The notes below the pieces were generated by a model, which did no database searches, had not been told where the DNA came from, and was given only the letters and a program-made list of their open reading frames with translations. Positions 17,020-26,772 of a DNA stretch of 64,000 bases are shown here, one piece after another. Source of the DNA: Nostoc sp. TCL240-02 (lineage in GTDB: Bacteria > Cyanobacteriota > Cyanobacteriia > Cyanobacteriales > Nostocaceae); the NCBI RefSeq assembly GCF_013343235.1, contig NZ_CP040094.1, positions 3,968,501-4,032,500 on the forward strand, given 5' to 3'. Every line of letters starts with the position of its first letter. Position 1 is the stretch's first letter. Both the position numbers and the translations under genes were made by a program.

Positions 17020-18378
17020 GTGTCAGAAGAATTTAGTTGCCAAATCTCACCGCCATTTTTGTCTCTTGGTAGCGATCGCGATCTGGGTTTAGATTCAACC
17101 CTCCAAGAATTACCAATGTATAACTTCCCTGTGGAAATTAATCACACTGGGATGGAAGTGGCTAATTTTTTAGAAAAATACCCCCTGTTACCAGGAGTAA
17201 TTTTGGTAGAACAGGGAAAGTTCATTGGGATGATTTCGCGGCGGCGACTGCTGGAATTTTTAATTCGTCCTTATGGACAAGAGTTGTTGGTTCAGCAACC
17301 ATTAGCCATTCTCTACAGCTATGCGCGGATACCGATGTTGCTGCTTGCTGATACAACATCGATTTTAACGGCGATGCAACTTAGCTTAAAGCGATCGCCA
17401 GAATTATTAGCAGAACCAATTGTAGTACACACAGAATCTGGTGCTTATAGATTGTTAGATGTCCAAGAATTGAATATTATTTCTTGGCAAATTCGAGGAA
17501 TTGACAATCTGGTGCGCTATGAACGCAGCCAAGCTCAAATGATTCAAAATGATAAAATGGCAAATCTGGGACGTTTGGTAGACGGCGTAGCGCACGAAAT
17601 TTTAGACCCAGTGGGTTTTATTTGGGGAAATATAACTTATGTTTCTACCTACAGCCAAGATTTACTCAAGCTAATAGCTGCTTACGATCAAGAGTTACCA
17701 TCAGTTTCGCAGGCAATTAATCAGATTAAAGAAGATATTGAATTTGATTTTTTAGAACAAGATTTGTCGCGATCGCTTGCTAGTATCCGTACTGGAGCGG
17801 AAAGATTAAAAAAGCTTGTTACTAGTTTACAAAACTTTTGTCATATCGATGAACTTTATCCAAAGCCAGTAGACTTACACGCTAGTATAGATACTATTAT
17901 ATTATTAATTAATAGCCGTCTTCAAGGAGAAATTGAAATAGTTAAATACTACGGTCAGTTACCCCCAGTTTATTGCTTTATAGGGCAGCTAAACCAGGTT
18001 TTGATGAATATTTTCAGTGAGGTTGTAGATATTTTGCTCAATGAAGCTGTTAGGCAACAGTTGCATTTAGAAGATAAAAATCCTGTTCAAAAACCTCGAA
18101 TTGAGATTACTACAGAAGTAATTTCGCAAGAAGCAAGCAATCCAAATGCACCAGATTCTCGTTGGGTATTAATTCACATTGCTGACAATGGCCCTGGAAT
18201 GTCTCAAGAATTGCAACAGCAAATTATGGAGTCATTTTCTCTAGAAACAAAGAATAGTAAAAATACTAGTTTAGCAGTAAGTTATCGAATTATCACCGTG
18301 AGACATGGTGGTAAATTAAATTTCCATTCCCAGATTGGTATAGGTACAAAATTTGAAATTTTGTTACCTTTACTTTGA
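17020..18378 (+). CDS. Degenerate histidine kinase with N-terminal CBS-like region
   Basis: GTG start; 452 residues. Residues ~25-165 contain two CBS-like repeats (LPGVILVEQGKFIGMISRRR, AEPIVVHTESGAYRLLDVQE). Then comes MIQNDKMANLGRLVDGVAHE, a HisKA dimerisation helix with His192, followed by an HATPase-like domain. ATP-site motifs are eroded: the N-box reads NIFSEVVDIL, with Glu where the Mg-binding Asn should be; G1 (DNGPGM) is kept, but the G2 glycine loop is replaced by NSKNTSLAVS. It is a paralogue of the intact kinase that faces it at 18394-19473. It may act as a non-catalytic partner or regulator of that kinase; this is inference. Confidence 0.78.
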   Translation: MSEEFSCQISPPFLSLGSDRDLGLDSTLQELPMYNFPVEINHTGMEVANFLEKYPLLPGVILVEQGKFIGMISRRRLLEFLIRPYGQELLVQQPLAILYSYARIPMLLLADTTSILTAMQLSLKRSPELLAEPIVVHTESGAYRLLDVQELNIISWQIRGIDNLVRYERSQAQMIQNDKMANLGRLVDGVAHEILDPVGFIWGNITYVSTYSQDLLKLIAAYDQELPSVSQAINQIKEDIEFDFLEQDLSRSLASIRTGAERLKKLVTSLQNFCHIDELYPKPVDLHASIDTIILLINSRLQGEIEIVKYYGQLPPVYCFIGQLNQVLMNIFSEVVDILLNEAVRQQLHLEDKNPVQKPRIEITTEVISQEASNPNAPDSRWVLIHIADNGPGMSQELQQQIMESFSLETKNSKNTSLAVSYRIITVRHGGKLNFHSQIGIGTKFEILLPLL

Positions 18379-18393
18379 TAAGATTATATTAGA

Positions 18394-19473
18394 TTAGATT
18401 ATTTCCTGAAATTGCTGCTGGATAGGAATTTGAACTACAAACTCCGTTCCTTTTCCAGGTGTCGAAAAAAATTCTAACTTGCCGCCATGTTTTTCGGTGA
18501 TAATTTGATAGCTGATAGCCATTCCCATCCCTGTCCCTTTACCGACAGGTTTTGTTGTAAAGAAGGGATTGAAAATTTGTTTTTGAATCGATTCAGGAAT
18601 TCCAGAGCCATTGTCAGCGATCGCAATTTTTACCCATTGTGAATCAACGACAGAGGTACGAATCGTTATAATACTGGGATTATCCCGGATTTCTTGATAA
18701 GTTCGTTTAGCATTGAATTCTTCCAAGGCATCGAGTGCATTTACTAAAATATTCATAAACACCTGGTTGATCTGTCCGGCGCAGCATTCTACATGAGATA
18801 AATTACCGTAGTCTTTGATAATCTGAATGACTGGGCTTTTGTCAGTGGCTTTAAGGCGGTGTTGCAAAATCATCAAAGTATTGTCGATGCCTTCATGAAT
18901 ATCTACGGCTTTGAACTCACTTTCATCCAGGCGCGAGAAGTTACGTAGTGAAAGCACAATCTCTCGAATCCGCTCCGTCCCAATATTCATTGAACGCAAT
19001 ACCATAATCGCATCTTTTTCTAGAAACTCTAAATCGATGGTTTTGCGTTCAGTTTGAATTTCAGTCGGTGGGTTGGGGAAATAACGGTGATAAAGCTGGA
19101 CAAGTCGCAGTAAGTCATGAATATATTGGCTAATATAGCTGAGATTTCCGTAAATAAAGCTAACGGGATTGTTGATTTCATGAGCAATCCCTGCCACCAT
19201 TTGACCAAGAGCAGACATCTTTTCACTTTGAATCATTTGAGCTTGCATTTGATGCAAACTATCTAACGTATTTTCTAACTCTTGCCCTCTGTGCTGCAAA
19301 TCTGTGCGCGAATCTTCTAACTCACAAATGACTTTCTTGAGTAAAAATTCCTTTGTGCAAATGTCAGTTTCTAGCTGGCGGCGTTCAGATTCGCAGCGTT
19401 CCAGCTTTTTCCGCAAGATACGGTTTGTCTTTTCTAACTCTTGCATCTGTATGGAATTGTCTTGGTTATCCAT
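18394..19473 (-). CDS. Sensor histidine kinase, cytosolic, coiled-coil input
   Basis: About 359 residues from ATG 19473 (ATG 19479 adds two). Residues 1-85 are a long coiled coil without membrane spans. The H-box IAHEINNPVSFIYGNLSYI has the phospho-acceptor His at 98, the N-box is NILVNALDAL, G1 is DNGSGIP, and G2 is GKGTGMGMAIS, so all catalytic elements are intact. Its start is at or within 8 bp of the stop of the FIST-domain gene, a tight operon in which FIST is the likely sensory partner. It meets the degenerate kinase gene tail to tail with a 15-bp gap. No response regulator gene is adjacent. Confidence 0.9.
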   Translation of the reverse strand: MDNQDNSIQMQELEKTNRILRKKLERCESERRQLETDICTKEFLLKKVICELEDSRTDLQHRGQELENTLDSLHQMQAQMIQSEKMSALGQMVAGIAHEINNPVSFIYGNLSYISQYIHDLLRLVQLYHRYFPNPPTEIQTERKTIDLEFLEKDAIMVLRSMNIGTERIREIVLSLRNFSRLDESEFKAVDIHEGIDNTLMILQHRLKATDKSPVIQIIKDYGNLSHVECCAGQINQVFMNILVNALDALEEFNAKRTYQEIRDNPSIITIRTSVVDSQWVKIAIADNGSGIPESIQKQIFNPFFTTKPVGKGTGMGMAISYQIITEKHGGKLEFFSTPGKGTEFVVQIPIQQQFQEII

Positions 19474-19480
19474 ACACAAC

Positions 19481-20638
19481 TCATTTTGTTCCTATTAACA
19501 GTGTGACAAAGGTTTTGTTATGAACTTGCGTTTGGCCTCCACTCGCTATAGGAGCAATTTCACCATAAGCATAGAAACCACAACAAGGCAATGCGTCTGG
19601 TAAATGAGTTTTGACAAGCTGATACTCTTCTCTAGTCAGAGTTCCCAGAATTCGCCGACGGGCTGCACAGGAAATCAGCAACGCTGCTGTTGGCTTTAAA
19701 CCAGGATAATCGGCAAGAGCATTTTTCAAAGATGTCTCAGAGGCTAACAAAATATTGTCACGAGTTGCATCGGTGATTTGTACAACGGCCTGTTCAGGAA
19801 TATCTAAAAAAAACTTCACGCTACCAGACTGTTGATCGTAGCCATTGGGTGCCCGTAAATAGAAATGATTTTGATCCTCAAAAACTGCCAGAGCATAGAT
19901 GGCATAATTGGATGCAAATCTTTCTTCACCGAGATAATGCTGATAGAAATCTAAGGCACGCTGTCCATCAATTTCATAGACTACGTTTCCATCCACTTTA
20001 GTTACACGGCTACGTTGACTAATAGGAGTCCAACCACAGGCAACTCCGTGAGAAAATAGTAGTTTTCCAGAGAATAGCAGCACTGGAATAGAATCACTCA
20101 ATACCTCACCCTGGAAGAATTGGTAGGTTTTGTCAAAGGTATAGTCATCGGCAGTCATTCCCCCAATGATGGGAATATTTTCTCCCAGGCTTTGTTTTAA
20201 AGCTTCTAAAATTAAAACCCCATTGCTGGTTAGACTATCCGGGAAAGTAAGGCACAATTGTGGTACAGATGCACTCTTTGCCTTGGCTTGGGCGATCGCT
20301 TCTTGGGCTGCAAGGGCTGGATTTTTGGAGGCTCCTCTTCCAATACCTGCACAAATTTCCACTTCATCGCTAGCAAACAGCATTAAGGTCAGAGAATCTT
20401 GCTGAAACTCCAGAATTGAAGAGATTTCTCCATTTGTCGTTCCACCAATCAACTCAATTCCGGGGAAAGCGTCTTGGATGCGCTGTAAAATTAACACATG
20501 GTCAAAGTCTATAGCAGTGAATAAAATTCCAGCTTGAGGAATTGACCCCCCAAGAGAACGGCTACATTCTTGAAGAACTTCAGCGATCGCATTTTGAGAA
20601 TCAGGATCGTCGCTATGACCAACAACAACTTGAAACAC
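19481..20638 (-). CDS. FIST-domain sensory protein (FIST_N + FIST_C)
   Basis: A 385-residue soluble protein. The N-terminal part (FQVVVGHSDDPDSQNAIAEV ... IELIGGTTNGEIS) is the FIST_N domain; the C-terminal part (GQRALDFYQHYLGEERF ... CAARRRILGTLTREEYQLV ... CCGFYAYGEIAPI) is FIST_C. FIST proteins are predicted sensors of small ligands such as amino acids and are commonly linked to histidine kinases or chemotaxis receptors. Here the gene sits directly upstream of a histidine kinase with no gap, supporting a two-protein sensor unit. The ligand is unknown. Confidence 0.9.
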   Translation of the reverse strand: MFQVVVGHSDDPDSQNAIAEVLQECSRSLGGSIPQAGILFTAIDFDHVLILQRIQDAFPGIELIGGTTNGEISSILEFQQDSLTLMLFASDEVEICAGIGRGASKNPALAAQEAIAQAKAKSASVPQLCLTFPDSLTSNGVLILEALKQSLGENIPIIGGMTADDYTFDKTYQFFQGEVLSDSIPVLLFSGKLLFSHGVACGWTPISQRSRVTKVDGNVVYEIDGQRALDFYQHYLGEERFASNYAIYALAVFEDQNHFYLRAPNGYDQQSGSVKFFLDIPEQAVVQITDATRDNILLASETSLKNALADYPGLKPTAALLISCAARRRILGTLTREEYQLVKTHLPDALPCCGFYAYGEIAPIASGGQTQVHNKTFVTLLIGTK

Positions 20639-20847
20639 AACTACCTCATTGTAAGTTTTAATGCCAGGGTGCTAACTCCATTGGGATAGCAGCACTCATG
20701 AACCTACAATTAGATTTCCCACTTACTTGAACTAAATCTCAATTCACCTGAATTTTTATTTTCCGATTCATCTGACGATACAAAAACTGTATAAAAAACT
20801 TGGGGAGCATTTCCTCAAAAATTAACTCCCCAGCCCCATTATTCAGT

Positions 20848-22359
20848 TCAATTCATCTGCAATAAATTTTCGCCACGTTGATAAATTTCCCTTGCATGAT
20901 CAGTCCAAGCACCTTGTCCCCAATAACGAAAACAACTGGTTTGCAGCAAAAGGTTGTGTAGTAGAAGGTTACGATAGTGAGATTGTCTGGTAACAGGTTC
21001 TGCTGAATTAAGTTGCTGTAATTGATCAAATCTTTGATGGAATAAACTGCTTAATTGATACATAGGAGACAACACATTCTCATATCCTTTGACCCAACTG
21101 ATATGATTTGTCCATGAGGCTCCATCCAGATGAAAATTAGAGTTTGTTTGTTTTAATTCTTGAATTGCATTTTCTACAGCTTCCGGTTGATTATTGCCTG
21201 GTGAAACTCTCTCCCAAATCTGATGTTGTCCCACTGGTTGACAAGTTGGATAGTCTTCAGGTTTACATCCAGCAGCTTCGATAAATTCTAAATATTCTGT
21301 ACCGCACATTCCAACAACACCTGATTTTCCTCCCCCATTATTGACCATATCCCACCAAGCTTGTTTAAAAGCACTGGGAAATTCATTCATCATCACACCG
21401 CCATTTTCACCATCTCCAATTTGGCTAACTATTGGTGGCACAAAAACACTACCAATTTGTTGTTTGGATAAAGTTTTAGCTTCATAATAAGGCTGCATTT
21501 GTGCAACTAATTTAGTATCCGAACCTTGGGTTTTAATTAAGGCTGTGATGCTAATTGTTTCGCCTTGAGAATTGCGAGCAATCAAACGATGTGGTAAATG
21601 TTTGTGGATAAGTGATTGACCGCTAATTGTTTCTACAGAATGTTCTTGAACGAGTAACCAGCGATATCCGCATTCTTTCAGCGCTTTTACAAATTCAAAG
21701 AGAGCATCAGGGTGATTTGGGAGGTGCATTTCTGGAGGTGAAAATCCTTTGACTCGCGCTAGTGCTTCCCAGCCAAAAATTGCCGCAAAGTGATGTTGCC
21801 ATGCAACGATATGCAATTTAATATCTGCTATGGGTGTAGAAGGAATAACTGCATGACCCCACATTGTACCCAGCCATTCTACATAAGGTTGATAGTTGCG
21901 ATCGCAAGTGATCCGTTTGAGATTATCGAGAACATCACCGCGTCCCATTTGCCGCAATCCCCACAAAAGATTACCTGAGTAATCCAACATCACACGGGGA
22001 TTGCAACCTTGACTTACAAGTTCGGGGATCAAGTCTCCCATACGGCTGTAACAATATGCAAAAGGACTTGCATTGTGGTTATCCCCCTCGTTGGGATGTT
22101 CAAACATATATTGCAGATTGCTGATCAGTGTACCGCCATTTCCAGCAGGTATAGTTGGCTGGTGCATGTGTAAGGCGATCGCAAACACAGCATTTACATC
22201 TTTTAGGCGGATATTTGTTGTTGGTAAAAATACTGGCTGATCGTGGTTAACTACAGAGAGAACCTCTGTTTCCCAACCAGAAATATTCGGCAAGCCATCA
22301 ATGATTTCGGGCAAACTGCTGAGAGTAGTAGGGAAGGAAAGCATTTCTGGTTGCTCCAA
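20848..22359 (-). CDS. Glycoside hydrolase family 57 protein
   Basis: A 503-residue protein. AIALHMHQPTIPAGNGGT is the GH57 N-terminal signature with the conserved HxHQP motif; VEWLGTMWGHAVIPSTP and FSPPEMHLPNHPD follow the usual order of the (beta/alpha)7 barrel, with Glu in PPEMHLP as the likely nucleophile. GH57 enzymes act on alpha-glucans (amylases, 4-alpha-glucanotransferases, branching enzymes). The long C-terminal helical region (residues ~380-500) is typical. No signal peptide, so a role in intracellular glycogen metabolism is likely. The exact specificity is not visible. Confidence 0.88.
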   Translation of the reverse strand: MEQPEMLSFPTTLSSLPEIIDGLPNISGWETEVLSVVNHDQPVFLPTTNIRLKDVNAVFAIALHMHQPTIPAGNGGTLISNLQYMFEHPNEGDNHNASPFAYCYSRMGDLIPELVSQGCNPRVMLDYSGNLLWGLRQMGRGDVLDNLKRITCDRNYQPYVEWLGTMWGHAVIPSTPIADIKLHIVAWQHHFAAIFGWEALARVKGFSPPEMHLPNHPDALFEFVKALKECGYRWLLVQEHSVETISGQSLIHKHLPHRLIARNSQGETISITALIKTQGSDTKLVAQMQPYYEAKTLSKQQIGSVFVPPIVSQIGDGENGGVMMNEFPSAFKQAWWDMVNNGGGKSGVVGMCGTEYLEFIEAAGCKPEDYPTCQPVGQHQIWERVSPGNNQPEAVENAIQELKQTNSNFHLDGASWTNHISWVKGYENVLSPMYQLSSLFHQRFDQLQQLNSAEPVTRQSHYRNLLLHNLLLQTSCFRYWGQGAWTDHAREIYQRGENLLQMN

Positions 22360-22421
22360 TATGAGTTATATCTAGAAAACTTGCGTTTGTATTTAATAAT
22401 ACTTAACTCAGCGTATATACA

Positions 22422-23025
22422 ATAAATACTCCAAGTCACGCTATTCTCAACTTGCTGATTTTCAATCAACAATTGCGAACTCAGGCAAGTCCGGCAATTA
22501 TCATCGGCGCAGTCTTACCAGATATTCCCATCTTTGTGTTCTACTTTTTAATGAAGTTTGTTTACCATCTGCCGACACGCCAGATTTGGTCAGAAGTTTA
22601 TTATCAACCTTTTTGGCAAGCTATTGTCAGTACGTTTCATTCAATTCCACTAGCGTTGCTTGGAATATTGATTGCCCATATCTGGAGTTGGCAGTTGATT
22701 GAAGTTGGCTTTGCCAGTATGGTGCTACATTCTCTTTTAGATTTACCAGTCCATAACAACGACGCTCACCGACACTTTTTTCCCTTCAGTAATTACCGTT
22801 TTATTAGCCCCGTTTCTTATTGGGACTCAAATTATTATGGTGCGATGGCGTACCCGCCCGCCGTAGGCGATCGCAGCTTTGGTAGAAATTCTCTTAGTTC
22901 TAGGGGCAACTATTTATCTGTTTCCTTTCACACGAACCTACTGGGGTAAAGGATTGCTAATTGCAGTCAATCTGTTTTATACGATGGGGTATTTCCGTTT
23001 TCACCTTTTAGCTAAAGGCAATTGA
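22422..23025 (+). pseudogene. Membrane-protein gene broken by a 25-bp repeat and lacking a normal start
   Basis: The coding text runs NTPSHAILNLLIFNQQLRTQ, then ASPAIIIGAVLPDIPIFVFY, a polytopic membrane protein with conserved His/Asp residues, resembling metal-dependent membrane hydrolases of the YdjM/DUF457 kind. Two lesions are visible. The expected initiator before NTPSHA is ATA rather than ATG, so translation would have to begin at TTG 22452. At 22842 a 25-bp dispersed repeat shifts the frame. Removing 22842-22866 restores GAIAALVEILLVLGATIYLF and continues to a stop at 23023-23025. As it stands the frame ends prematurely at 22949. Confidence 0.8.
22842..22866 (+). repeat. Frame-breaking 25-bp dispersed repeat (family A variant) at a HIP1 site
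   Basis: GCGATGGCGTACCCGCCC followed by GCCGTAG, placed immediately before a GCGATCGC octamer at 22867-22874. Deleting exactly these 25 bases rejoins GGT with GCGATCGCA in frame and recovers a plausible transmembrane helix. A closely similar copy is at 10836-10862. Confidence 0.85.
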
Positions 23026-23085
23026 CCCCAGTAGGATAAGCGATGCACTAAAAAATTTAAGACTTATGTGCAGACACGCGAGAAA

Positions 23086-23958
23086 TCATGTTCTTGACAA
23101 GAACAAATCACCGAAACGATGGATTCTGTTTAAAAAATTCAGTTTCGGGATCAGCTTGTTGAGTCTTTCAGCAGGCTGTTGTTTTCTTGGCGCTGGTGGA
23201 GTTGCGATTCGTAAAATTAGCTCTAATAACCAAGGGGCAAGGCGTTGACACAATACGGCTAAATGACTCTGCCAGCCGACTAAAATTTCTGGTGAATCAT
23301 TCTGCATTCCGGCGACGAGTGCTTTGGCTACTTGCTGCGGAGTCATGGGGATCACCCAGCGAAATAATTTTAAGTCGCGCACCATGTCTGTGTCTGTCAG
23401 AGAAGGCAGTAATGCAATCACTCGGATATTGTGTTCAGCTAGTTCTTGGCGCAAAGCTTGGGTGAATCCTAAGATGGCAAACTTGGTTGCTGAGTATGTC
23501 GCCATTGTTGGTGCTGCAACCTTCCCCATCAGACTCGATACATTAACGATTATCCCTTGCCTTTGGCTGACCATACGTCGAGCGATCAGACTCGTGAGGT
23601 TGTACATCCCTAACAAGTTCACAGAAATTTCTTCTTGAACTTGAGGCATCTTGGATTGCAAAAATGAGCTTTGGTATGCGACACCCGCACAATTAACCAG
23701 CAGGTGAATCTGTCCGAAATTGCGCCACAGTTGGGCAACAGCGATATTTACTTCAATAGTCTGAGTCAAATCTAATGGCACGATCGCAGTTTCGGTTCCC
23801 ATCGCCTCGATTTCTTTAGCTACCTCGACTAACTTTTGGCGATCGCGTGCTACCAATATCAGCCGCTTGATGCCTTGTTGCGCTAGTTCGAGGGCGATCG
23901 CTCGTCCAATCCCACGCGAAGCCCCTGTAATCAGAGCAACTTTACCTTGAATCTCCAT
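23086..23958 (-). CDS. Short-chain dehydrogenase/reductase
   Basis: A 290-residue SDR-superfamily enzyme. TGASRGIGRAIA (residues ~11-22) is the nucleotide-binding TGxxxGxG motif, NCAGVA the NAG-like motif, and YSATK the catalytic YxxxK with Ser in NVSSLMG upstream. The C-terminal ~60 residues carry a hydrophobic segment (LAPWLLELILRIATPP) that may contact membranes, as in DltE/retinol-type SDRs. ATG 23958 is preceded by GGAGGA at good spacing, so it is preferred over a start 20 codons upstream. NADPH preference is suggested by the Arg-rich loop after the second strand (VARDRQK). Substrate unknown. Confidence 0.92.
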   Translation of the reverse strand: MEIQGKVALITGASRGIGRAIALELAQQGIKRLILVARDRQKLVEVAKEIEAMGTETAIVPLDLTQTIEVNIAVAQLWRNFGQIHLLVNCAGVAYQSSFLQSKMPQVQEEISVNLLGMYNLTSLIARRMVSQRQGIIVNVSSLMGKVAAPTMATYSATKFAILGFTQALRQELAEHNIRVIALLPSLTDTDMVRDLKLFRWVIPMTPQQVAKALVAGMQNDSPEILVGWQSHLAVLCQRLAPWLLELILRIATPPAPRKQQPAERLNKLIPKLNFLNRIHRFGDLFLSRT

Positions 23959-24879
23959 TGGTTTTATCCTCCAAAATCTAAGTCTTACCAACCTCTTCGT
24001 TATTGCCGATATACACAATCAAGAGTTACTTGCTTGTCGGCATCAAGTAAGACAAATAATCTATTGCAATTGAAATCAAACTGAAATTAAGCCTTTGGCA
24101 ACGAGATATTTCTTGGTTAATCTGCAATCCCTCATAATTGTCTATACGAGGCAGAAATTTCTTGTTTTTAACCCGTCAAAGCCTTACATACTTGGCTGAA
24201 TGGCTATAGCTCATAGATTTTATTTCTCCTAGATCAGAGCGTTCATCAGCATCCTTGTCATACACACGTTAGCAATTAAATCAAGGTATTGCAATATTCT
24301 TTAATAAGGATTTCTTAATGCTTCTTAACGACAAGCATATATATATAAAATATTTTATTAAATAAGTTTTTATAAATCCCTCAGTACAAATATCTCATTT
24401 TCCTGACAAATAGCCTTTTTTCGGGCAATTGTTATATCTAATTCATCTGTTAGGAACAAAAAAGACATATAGAATTTGAGTTTATGCTTGCAATAGTTAG
24501 AGTTACTGATTAACGCGCAGATTTCTATCAGCATATTTACTGATTCATTGAAAACAAAACTTTCTGAGGTTTATTTATTCAAATAATATTAAGAGGGTTA
24601 GTGCATCATTTTTAATGCAAATTACAACAAGCGTTTTATCTACTAAAATTTTCATGTAAATTAGTAATTTATTTGGGTTTAGCTTTGAGTTTATCAAAGT
24701 AATCTTTGAGACTTGTAGTGTTGCTAATTTAAATTATTCCTGAATAGCAAGATCCCCAACTTCTGCCAGAAGTTGGGGATCTTGCTTTAAGTTCTAATAT
24801 TCTGTCTTCCATCACACCCACGTATATTTACGTAATCCTCTTTTCTCCCCTGCTCTTTTCACGATGATCCCGGTCATAA
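23959..24879. other. 920-bp AT-rich spacer
   Basis: No credible gene on either strand. It holds long A/T runs, a TATATATATA tract around 24338, and near its right end a perfect 19-bp hairpin described separately. The divergent promoter of the dehydrogenase gene should be in its left part. Confidence 0.55.
24746..24786. terminator. Perfect 19-bp hairpin, likely bidirectional terminator or repeat
   Basis: AGCAAGATCCCCAACTTCT (24746-24764), loop GCC, and the exact reverse complement at 24768-24786. It lies 94 bp beyond the stop of the minus-strand DUF1400 hydrolase. The same GATCCCCAACTTCT palindrome type is familiar as a Nostoc intergenic repeat, so it may be both a mobile repeat and a transcript end. 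Confidence 0.6.
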
Positions 24880-26577
24880 CTAACGCGGGGTAGGTTGAGG
24901 ATTTGATAGTTTGGTTGACTGGGGAATTGACGCACTCCAGATTTGATTAAATTGAGCTACCGATAACGACTGTAAAATACTGAGATTAAGCGGCTCTTTG
25001 CTGATAAATGTGGCATAAGATGGCTGCAAATAGGAACGGTATTCAGGGCGGTTAAGGAGATGGGTTTCCATAAAAGCGATGCTGAGGGCATTGAGATAGG
25101 AATAAACAGCATCGCGATCGGGGCCTAGTAAGGCAGGTGGCACAGGTAAGACATCATTTTCAGGAGTAGGTTCTGCGATCGCTGAAAAGTGGGTGGCGTT
25201 TTCAATCAAAGCCAGGTACTTATTGGGATCAGAAAGCCAAGTGAAGGGGCGAATTTGCTCAAATACAGGTGGGGCGAAAATATCTTGACTACCTGCTACC
25301 AGCATTACAGGCATTTTAATTTGACTGACTCCGCTCTCACCCAAAACTAAGCTGTCAATCGGATTAATCGCCATGATTGCCTTGATGCGATCGTCTTTGA
25401 GTTCATAATTTTTTTGGGGTAACTTACTTGCTTCACACTGCAACAACAGCGACAAATTAAAGGATGAATAATTGGGATTACAATCTTGGCGCAGTTGCTC
25501 AAAGTTAATCGTTGCTCCTGCTAGAGTCAAAACGGTATAACCACCAAAAGACTGGCCAATCGCCCCAACTTGCTGAAAATTGAGTTTTCCGTGGAGAGTG
25601 GGATCAGATTTTTCTAGACGCTGGAGTTCATCAAGGAGATACTTGATATCCAAAGGTCGGTTGATAAATTCCTCTGGTTCTGGTGGACTTGCCAAACCTG
25701 CAAAGTATTCCTGAAAGCGTTTGGCATTACTACCAGGGTGTTCCAGTACAGCAACAGCAAAACGGTATGATGCTAGATGTTCAGCCAGGTAGACAAAGGT
25801 AGAGCGGTCTGAAGCAAGACCATGAGAAATGACAATCAGGGGGAAGGGAGGAGACTGAGAATTTTGATCTGTGGGTTCTGAGTTTTGAGTTGTAGGTAAA
25901 TAGATATCTACCGGTAGACGGCGTGAGCGAGAAACGTCATTTAACTCCAGGCTTTTTTTCTGCCAACGGAATTTTCCTGGCGATCGCAAATCTGGTTGTT
26001 TTGAGAAGTCAACAGTTGAATTGGCTGCTTGAGTGATCGCTTCTTTTTGAAGAGAAGCTACAACTTCATCCTTTTTCTTGAGCAACTGTGATAAGTCATC
26101 AACGATCCTTAACCCTTCTGTGAAATTCACCCGCATAGTATTGCTAGGAAATTTCCGCAGCAAATTTACCACTGTTAAACCCTCTCGATCGGCAGCAGCC
26201 AAAATCAAAGAGGCGCGTATGGCATAGAAGCCGTTCTGTCGAGACTCAGTGAGGAGTAATTTTCCTAGTTGTTGCACTACCTCCTCGCCGATCGGTGAGT
26301 AAGTGACTTGAGATACTAAAGTAGGAGTGATATTGAACCTTTGCTGGAGCAAATCCCGCAGTTGAGCGAGTTGTTGAGGAGTAGCACGGCTAGCATAAAA
26401 TGAAAAATCTTGATCGATTTTCCCAACTTTCGCAAAAGTTTCCAGCGAGTCCACCGACAACGAGAATTCGCCGAAGGGAGGATAAAAAAAGCTAATGCGT
26501 TCAGCCGCCAATCCGGGAGTAGAAGTCAAAAAGGTAGATAGCAAACCTAAACCCAGGTATCTCAGAAATTTTTTCAT
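24880..26577 (-). CDS. Exported alpha/beta hydrolase with N-terminal DUF1400 domain
   Basis: A 565-residue protein with a clear signal peptide (MKKFLRYLGLGLLSTFLTST, cleavage after GLAA). Residues ~25-150 are the cyanobacterial DUF1400 domain (AERISFFYPPFGEFSLSVDS). The catalytic domain from ~220 has ISHGLASDRSTF (oxyanion region), nucleophile Ser in GQSFGGYT, and a late ENATHFSA with the probable catalytic His; it resembles PAF-acetylhydrolase/dienelactone hydrolase-like esterases. Predicted location is periplasm or lipoprotein-like envelope. The start ATG 26577 gives the signal peptide directly. Substrate unknown. Confidence 0.9.
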   Translation of the reverse strand: MKKFLRYLGLGLLSTFLTSTPGLAAERISFFYPPFGEFSLSVDSLETFAKVGKIDQDFSFYASRATPQQLAQLRDLLQQRFNITPTLVSQVTYSPIGEEVVQQLGKLLLTESRQNGFYAIRASLILAAADREGLTVVNLLRKFPSNTMRVNFTEGLRIVDDLSQLLKKKDEVVASLQKEAITQAANSTVDFSKQPDLRSPGKFRWQKKSLELNDVSRSRRLPVDIYLPTTQNSEPTDQNSQSPPFPLIVISHGLASDRSTFVYLAEHLASYRFAVAVLEHPGSNAKRFQEYFAGLASPPEPEEFINRPLDIKYLLDELQRLEKSDPTLHGKLNFQQVGAIGQSFGGYTVLTLAGATINFEQLRQDCNPNYSSFNLSLLLQCEASKLPQKNYELKDDRIKAIMAINPIDSLVLGESGVSQIKMPVMLVAGSQDIFAPPVFEQIRPFTWLSDPNKYLALIENATHFSAIAEPTPENDVLPVPPALLGPDRDAVYSYLNALSIAFMETHLLNRPEYRSYLQPSYATFISKEPLNLSILQSLSVAQFNQIWSASIPQSTKLSNPQPTPR

Positions 26578-26772
26578 TAGAAAAACCCACTATCTAACCC
26601 TGCCAAACAAGTTTCAACAGGATATATTCCCTAGAATTATCCAATTCTAGTATAGACAGTTACATTAACAAACTTCTTGTCTGCGTAGACATACTCTTGG
26701 CGGCTTCTCGAAAACATGAGGCTTCACTATGTTAAATTCAAGCTACAACTCCTGTGAATGAGGAATCAGGTA

